A stretch of 10,222 nt of DNA from contig CADCQV010000111.1 in the NCBI GenBank assembly GCA_902803625.1, positions 1 through 10,222 on the forward strand, written 5' to 3'. Of this stretch, positions 5,987 through 10,222 are shown in pieces. Within the stretch, counting starts at the first letter, position 1; each line of letters opens with the position of its first letter. Position numbers and translations under genes: made by a program. Origin of the DNA: an uncultured Lachnospiraceae bacterium (GTDB lineage: Bacteria; Bacillota; Clostridia; Lachnospirales; Lachnospiraceae). The notes below the pieces were generated by a model. It made no database searches, was not told the origin of the DNA, and worked only from the letters and a program-made list of their open reading frames with translations.

Positions 5987-6856
5987 ATGACAGAAAGCAA
6001 AACAGCCGGACAAAATGAAAATGGGGCATCCGTGCATGCAAGGAGAGTGCTGGCATACGTCGTACTTATTCTGGTGACGGTACTTTGTCTCTTCTGGTTC
6101 TATGTGCTTTTTATCAATGCCACCAGATCGAATTCAGAGCTGAAGAGAGGCTTCTCTGCGATACCGAGCGTCTACCTTCTGGAGAACCTGAATAATATGA
6201 TACATGGAACACAGCCCGTTCTGAGCGGTCTCATAAATTCCTTTATCATAGCCGTTAGTTCTGCGGCCCTCAGCACTTATTTCTCCGCAATGACCGCATA
6301 CGCCATACATGCGTATGACTTTAAATTCAGGAGATTCATGTTCACCTTCATCCTGATGATAATGATGATACCCACCCAGATCACCGCGCTTGGTTTCCTG
6401 CAGCTGATAGGGAATATGGGACTGGATGACAGCTTCATACCGTTGATCGTGCCGTCTGTCGCAACACCTGCAGTATTCTTTTATATGAAGCAGTATATGG
6501 ATTCCACACTGCCTCTGTCCCTTGTTGAAGCGGCAAGAATAGACGGAGCCGGAGAATTCAGAACCTTTAATCAGATAGTTATGCCGCTAATGAAGCCAGC
6601 CCTTGCGGTTCAGGCAATATTCAGCTTTGTTTACAGCTGGAATAATTATTTCGTGCCGGCTCTGGTCCTGCACACCGATACAAAGAAAACACTTCCCATC
6701 CTCATAGCCCAGCTCAGGTCCGCTGACTGGCTGAAATTTGATATGGGTCAGGTTTATGCAATGATCGCCTTTTCCATCTTCCCGGTTATCCTGGTTTATC
6801 TGGTACTCTCCAAATCCATTGTGGGAGGAGTTACTCTGGGTGGAGTAAAGGGCTGA
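5987..6856 (+). CDS. Sugar ABC transporter permease, MalG/MsmG type
   Basis: This is a 289-residue membrane protein. After a polar N-terminal stretch of about 18 residues there are six hydrophobic segments, about 21-43, 82-106, 115-138, 149-167, 203-226 and 256-276. The EAA loop E181-A-A-x3-G187...I197-V-M-P200 is complete apart from Met in place of the usual Leu before Pro. SNSELKRGFSAIP and the LLENLNNMIHG stretch are typical of the second permease, and the protein ends in the usual VGGVTLGGVKG. GAGGGG (5972-5977) is the ribosome site. This region can pair with the loop of the candidate small RNA at 2166-2173 over eight Watson-Crick pairs. It is part of the operon with the first permease and the acyltransferase, 17 bases downstream. 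Confidence 0.95.
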   Translation: MTESKTAGQNENGASVHARRVLAYVVLILVTVLCLFWFYVLFINATRSNSELKRGFSAIPSVYLLENLNNMIHGTQPVLSGLINSFIIAVSSAALSTYFSAMTAYAIHAYDFKFRRFMFTFILMIMMIPTQITALGFLQLIGNMGLDDSFIPLIVPSVATPAVFFYMKQYMDSTLPLSLVEAARIDGAGEFRTFNQIVMPLMKPALAVQAIFSFVYSWNNYFVPALVLHTDTKKTLPILIAQLRSADWLKFDMGQVYAMIAFSIFPVILVYLVLSKSIVGGVTLGGVKG

Positions 6857-6873
6857 CAGAAAGGAGATATCTA

Positions 6874-7734
6874 ATGAAGGCATATGTTTTCCCGGGACAG
6901 GGTTCACAGCAGAAGGGTATGGGCGAAGAGCTTTTTGAGGCGTTTCCGGAGCTTACGGAAAAAGCCGACAGGATACTCGGATATTCCATAAAGGAGCTCT
7001 GCCTCGAGGATCCCGATGGTGTATTGGATAATACACGTTATACACAACCCGCACTCTTTACGGTATGTGCGCTGTCGTATCTTCAGAGGCTGAAGGACGG
7101 AGAGGAAAAGCCCGACTACGTTGCGGGACACAGCCTGGGTGAATATGCGGCGCTTTTTGCGGCAGGGATCCTGGATTTTGAAACCGGACTGGCTCTCGTG
7201 AAAAAGCGCGGCGAGCTTATGAGTCTGGAAGAGGGCGGCGGTATGGCCGCCGTTGTGGGGATAGACAGGGAAAAGGTGGCAGCTGTTCTAAGTGAGAACG
7301 GCTTTTCCGGAATAGATATAGCGAATCTGAATACTCCGGTGCAGACCGTGATCTCCGGAAAAAAAGAAGACATCCTGAAGGCCGAGGGAGTATTCACAGG
7401 CACCGAGGGCTGCTCCCTGTACAAGGTTCTGAATGTGAGCGGAGCCTTTCATTCCCGTTATATGGAGAATGCCAGGCAGGCTTTCACGGATGAGCTTATA
7501 AACGTAAGCTTCGGAAAGATGGAGATACCCGTTATAGCCAATGTGACAGCCCTTCCCTATGAAGAGGGGAAGACTGCAGAGATCCTTTCAAAGCAGCTTG
7601 TTTCCCCTGTGCGCTGGGTAGAAAGCGTCAAATATATGATGGACAGGGGCGTGGACAAATTTGAAGAGATCGGGCCCGGCCACGTCGTAACAGGCATGGT
7701 AAGGAAGATAATGCGGTTCTCAAAATCCTCCTGA
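6874..7734 (+). CDS. fabD: Malonyl-CoA:ACP acyltransferase (FabD-like; resembles stand-alone polyketide-type ATs)
   Basis: This is a cytoplasmic enzyme of 286 residues, slightly shorter than E. coli FabD. It should move a malonyl group from CoA to the phosphopantetheine of an acyl carrier protein. The key parts are present: FPGQGSQ (6-12), the nucleophile elbow GHSLG with Ser87, Arg112 in KRGELM (the position that holds the malonyl carboxylate in FabD), GAFHS with catalytic His193, and EIGPG (265-269). The GAFH motif points to malonyl rather than methylmalonyl. The LGYSIKELC, TQPALFTVCALSYL and VLNVSGAFHSRYM segments remind me more of discrete trans-acting polyketide acyltransferases than of FabD from fab operons; this is recall and untested. 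AAGGAG (6861-6866) sits 7 bases from the ATG. It is co-directional with the sugar permeases and has no fab, pks or carrier-protein neighbours here. Its stop codon abuts the converging DUF1846 stop. Confidence 0.88.
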   Translation: MKAYVFPGQGSQQKGMGEELFEAFPELTEKADRILGYSIKELCLEDPDGVLDNTRYTQPALFTVCALSYLQRLKDGEEKPDYVAGHSLGEYAALFAAGILDFETGLALVKKRGELMSLEEGGGMAAVVGIDREKVAAVLSENGFSGIDIANLNTPVQTVISGKKEDILKAEGVFTGTEGCSLYKVLNVSGAFHSRYMENARQAFTDELINVSFGKMEIPVIANVTALPYEEGKTAEILSKQLVSPVRWVESVKYMMDRGVDKFEEIGPGHVVTGMVRKIMRFSKSS

Positions 7735-7739
7735 TCAGG
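7730..7739. other. Convergent stop codons inside a 10-bp palindrome
   Basis: CCTGATCAGG is self-complementary and contains the TGA of the acyltransferase gene (7732-7734) and, on the other strand, the TGA of the DUF1846 gene (7737-7735). There is no spacer and no terminator hairpin with a T-run at the junction on either strand. Confidence 0.85.
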
Positions 7740-9219
7740 TATGATACAGCTTTTTCGAGTGATATTTGGGCTCGCATGTCAGGTTCACTCCGAGCTTCTT
7801 AAATATCCCCACATCTACCTGGGACAGGATAACTGAGGAATGAACCTCCAGACCTGCTATCCTCGGCAGCTGTTCGTAGGCCTTTCTGGCCGCGTCATTT
7901 TTCAGAGCCTCGATTGAAAGAGCTATCAGTATCTCATCAATATGAAGCAGGGGATTGTGATTCCCCAGATATTTTACCTTCAGCTCCATAATGGGCTCGA
8001 TCACGGTGGGGGATATGAGCTCTATCTGATCCTCGATATCGGCCAGATATTTCAGGGCATTCAGTATCATTGCGCTGGAAGCCCCGAGAAGAGTGGAGGT
8101 TTTCCCGGTTATGATGGTGCCGTCCTCCATCTGCATTGCGGCAGCGGGACCGCCGGTTTCCTCACTCTTGATATTTGCTGCAGCCACCACAGGACGGTTT
8201 CCTACGGAAATACCTGCTTTCTCCATCAAGAGCTCTATCTTATGAACAGGCCCTTCTCCGGCATTTCCCTTTCTCTTTTCACAAAGAGCAGTAAAATATC
8301 TTCTTATGATCTCCTGATTTGCGGCCTTTGAAACAATCGCATCATCGGTAATGCAGAGTCCCGCCATATTTACACCCATATCCGTGGGCGATTTGTAGGG
8401 GCTCATTCCGTTGATCTTTTCAAACATGGTACGGAGAACAGGAAAAACCTCTACATCCCGGTTATAGTTGACAACGGTCTTTCCGTAAGCATCCAGATGG
8501 AAGGGGTCTATCATATTTACATCGTCAAGATCCGCAGTTGCGGCTTCATAGGCAAGGTTGACGGGGTGGTTTAAGGGGAGATTCCAGATAGGGAAGGTTT
8601 CGAATTTGGAATACCCGGCTTTCACGCCCCTCTTTGACTCATGGTAGAGCTGGGAGAGACAGGTGGCCATCTTTCCGCTGCCCGGTCCAGGTGCGGTAAC
8701 GACCACAAGCGGGCGGGTTGTTTCGATGTAATCATTCTTTCCGTAGCCTTCGTCACTGAGTATGAGAGGGATATTTGAGGGATAGCCCGGTATAATATAG
8801 TGCCGGTATACCTTGACTCCCAGAGCCTTCAGCTTTTTCTCATATGCTACCGCGGAGGACTGGCCTGCAAACTGGGTCATAACAACACTTCCCACGTAAA
8901 GACCGTTATTTGTAAAGGCATCCACCAGACGGAGAAGATCCATATCATAGGTGATGCCGATATCTCCCCTTACCTTGTTTTTTTCGATATCGCCTGCGTT
9001 GATGGCAATAATGATCTCCGTCTGATCCCTGAGCTTCTTTAACATGCGGATCTTTGAGTCCGGGTGGAAGCCGGGAAGGACACGGGAGGCGTGGAAATCA
9101 TCAAAGAGCTTGCCTCCGAATTCCAGATAAAGCTTGCCTCCGAACTTACTGATCCTTTCGGCGATGTGCTCCGACTGGATCTGCAGATATTTATCGTTAT
9201 CAAAGCCTGCATTCAACAT
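7735..9219 (-). CDS. DUF1846 / UPF0371 family protein
   Basis: This protein has 494 residues from the preferred start. The N-terminus NAGFDNDKYLQIQSEHIAER, the EFGGKLFDDFHASRVLPGFHPD stretch and VVVTAPGPGSGKMATCLSQ match the UPF0371/DUF1846 family, which is conserved in many Firmicutes and, as far as I know, has no assigned function. APGPGSGKM (about 176-184) looks like a P-loop but has Pro where Walker A has its first Gly, so nucleotide binding is likely rather than shown. The protein is soluble, with no signal or membrane segment. The in-frame ATG at 9228 overlaps the upstream stop codon as ATGA, but its GGAAAGGA abuts it with no spacing; from the ATG at 9219 that site is 9 bases away and the N-terminus fits the family better, so I chose 9219. 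It is in an operon with the PurF-like gene, which suggests work in nucleotide or PRPP-linked metabolism (inference). Confidence 0.9.
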   Translation of the reverse strand: MLNAGFDNDKYLQIQSEHIAERISKFGGKLYLEFGGKLFDDFHASRVLPGFHPDSKIRMLKKLRDQTEIIIAINAGDIEKNKVRGDIGITYDMDLLRLVDAFTNNGLYVGSVVMTQFAGQSSAVAYEKKLKALGVKVYRHYIIPGYPSNIPLILSDEGYGKNDYIETTRPLVVVTAPGPGSGKMATCLSQLYHESKRGVKAGYSKFETFPIWNLPLNHPVNLAYEAATADLDDVNMIDPFHLDAYGKTVVNYNRDVEVFPVLRTMFEKINGMSPYKSPTDMGVNMAGLCITDDAIVSKAANQEIIRRYFTALCEKRKGNAGEGPVHKIELLMEKAGISVGNRPVVAAANIKSEETGGPAAAMQMEDGTIITGKTSTLLGASSAMILNALKYLADIEDQIELISPTVIEPIMELKVKYLGNHNPLLHIDEILIALSIEALKNDAARKAYEQLPRIAGLEVHSSVILSQVDVGIFKKLGVNLTCEPKYHSKKLYHT

Positions 9220-9224
9220 TCTTT

Positions 9225-10222
9225 TCATTCCTTTCCGTTCCAGCAGTATGTACAGAGGTCGCAGGGCTTCAGGCCCACAGCCTCAATCATATCATCAAGT
9301 CTGTGATAATGGAGAGAGGTGAATTTCAGTCTGGACCGTATCTCCTCCAGCATAGCGGCGTATTCGGAACTGTCGGGATCCGTATATTTCCCGAGGATGT
9401 CAGGACCGGGATCCGCGCTGCCCTCCAGCTTTTCTATTACTCCTCTGGTGATAAGCTCCATTTCCGAATTTGATCTGGAGAAATTCAGATACTTACACCC
9501 GAAGACCAGAGGCGGACAGGCAGGCCGTATATGAACCTCGGACGCTCCGTTATTAAAGAGATATTCAGTGGTCTCCCTTAGCTGCGTCCCGCGGACTATT
9601 GAATCATCGATAAGCAGAAGCTTTTTATCCCTGATAAGCTCCTGAGCCGGGATGAGCTTCATCTTTGCAATGAGGTTTCTCCTGCTCTGGTGCGTGGGCA
9701 TAAAGGAGCGGGGCCAGGTTGCAGTATATTTAACAAAGGGTCTGCCGTAGGGGATACCGGATTCATTGGAATAGCCTATAGCGTGGGCGACACCGGAATC
9801 CGGAACCCCGGCCACGATATCCGGGGAAATGCCTCTGTCCCTGTCCCTTTTCGCCAGTGCGGCGCCGCATCTGTAGCGGATGTTTTCCACATTCAGTCCT
9901 TCGTATGTGGACGCGGGAAAACCGTAGTAGATCCAGAGGAAGGTGCATATTTTCAACCGGTCAAGAGGCTTTGACACGACCTCATAGCCATCAGCTGTAA
10001 TGAAATCTATTTCTCCGGGACCCAGCTCATGTACCGGATTGTAGCCGAGATTCAGGAATGAAAAGGATTCGAAGCAGACACAGAAGGAATCAGGCTTCTG
10101 CCCTATCTCCACCGGAGTTCTGCCGTAACGGTCTCTCGCGGCATAAATCCCCTTATCCGTCATCAGGAGTATGGTCATGGAGCCCTTTATCATCTCCTGG
10201 GCATACCGTATGCCCTCCACGA
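9225..10222 (-). CDS. PurF-like amidophosphoribosyltransferase, N-terminus cut by window edge
   Basis: The frame is open to the right edge; about 332 C-terminal residues are visible, so the catalytic N-terminal Cys and most of the class II glutaminase domain lie outside. The remaining glutaminase part reads GSMTILLMTDKGIYAARDRYGRTPVEIG, then ELGPGEI. The phosphoribosyltransferase domain has AGVPDSGVAHAIGYSNESGI, KYTATWPRSFMP and the PRPP loop LLLIDDSIVRGTQ. The C-terminus is CDLCTYCWNGKE, and with earlier Cys residues (CPPLVFGC) it suggests a 4Fe-4S cluster as in Bacillus-type PurF. It would make phosphoribosylamine from PRPP and glutamine, the first step of purine synthesis. However, ARDRYGRTP replaces the usual RDPxGIRPL and FESFSFLNLGY replaces the SES...ALD pattern, so it may be a paralogue with a changed role. 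It overlaps or nearly abuts the DUF1846 gene. Confidence 0.88.
   Translation of the reverse strand, partial: VEGIRYAQEMIKGSMTILLMTDKGIYAARDRYGRTPVEIGQKPDSFCVCFESFSFLNLGYNPVHELGPGEIDFITADGYEVVSKPLDRLKICTFLWIYYGFPASTYEGLNVENIRYRCGAALAKRDRDRGISPDIVAGVPDSGVAHAIGYSNESGIPYGRPFVKYTATWPRSFMPTHQSRRNLIAKMKLIPAQELIRDKKLLLIDDSIVRGTQLRETTEYLFNNGASEVHIRPACPPLVFGCKYLNFSRSNSEMELITRGVIEKLEGSADPGPDILGKYTDPDSSEYAAMLEEIRSRLKFTSLHYHRLDDMIEAVGLKPCDLCTYCWNGKE

Noticed and set aside
7942..8331. Plus-strand frame of 129 codons opposite the DUF1846 gene
   Set aside because: It is antisense to a well-conserved protein, has no convincing ribosome site, and its composition looks like a codon shadow.
8668..8697. Strict Walker A motif in the DUF1846 protein
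   Set aside because: The first glycine is replaced by Pro, so I call it P-loop-like only.
9690..9974. Plus-strand frame of 94 codons opposite the PurF-like gene
   Set aside because: Antisense shadow of a conserved enzyme.
10218..10220. GTG at the right edge as the start of the PurF-like gene
   Set aside because: The frame is open to the edge and the visible part begins in mid glutaminase domain, so it is an internal Val.

Overview
The window looks like chromosomal DNA from a Gram-positive anaerobe of the Clostridia, most likely Lachnospiraceae (Butyrivibrio/Pseudobutyrivibrio-like). This rests on base composition and gene content: moderate GC with A/T-rich spacers, strong GGAGG-type ribosome sites, two lipobox lipoproteins, a DUF3798 protein, a binding-protein/MalF/MalG cassette without its own ATPase, and a PurF-like gene next to a DUF1846 gene. 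The genus is an inference from family recall, not from a database search.

Layout. (1) 1-1229, minus strand: a DUF3798 lipoprotein cut by the left edge. (2) 1405-2013, plus strand: an orphan histidine-phosphotransfer (HPt) protein, divergent from the lipoprotein. (3) 2014-2540: a 527-base non-coding stretch with three parts. The first is a strong promoter and intrinsic terminator bracketing about 87 nt, a small RNA or attenuated leader. The second is a set of dyad-symmetric sites. The third is the promoter and leader of a LacI-type regulator. (4) 2541-7734, plus strand: a LacI-family regulator, then a substrate-binding lipoprotein, two permeases and a malonyl-CoA:ACP acyltransferase. From the first permease onward the gaps are only 15-17 bases. 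(5) 7735-10222, minus strand: a two-gene operon of a PurF-like amidophosphoribosyltransferase (cut by the right edge) followed by a DUF1846/UPF0371 protein, overlapping or nearly overlapping and converging on the acyltransferase gene with no spacer.

How they work together. The LacI-type protein probably senses a sugar and controls itself and the transporter. AAAACGNTT-type sites occur twice at its own promoter/leader and once at the start of the binding-protein gene. The binding protein would capture a sugar or oligosaccharide and hand it to the permease pair, powered by an ATPase encoded elsewhere (MsmX/MsmK style). A perfect 10-bp stem-loop after the binding-protein gene probably raises that gene's output over the permeases. 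The acyltransferase is an unexpected passenger: its sequence is typical of malonyl-specific acyltransferases, but there are no other fatty-acid or polyketide genes here.

Most of the window is ordinary. The parts most worth a second look are the candidate small RNA (2076-2197), the dyad sites ahead of the regulator, the orphan acyltransferase, and the PurF-like/DUF1846 pair, whose second member has no function I can assign. I did not find CRISPR arrays, insertion sequences, tRNA or rRNA genes.
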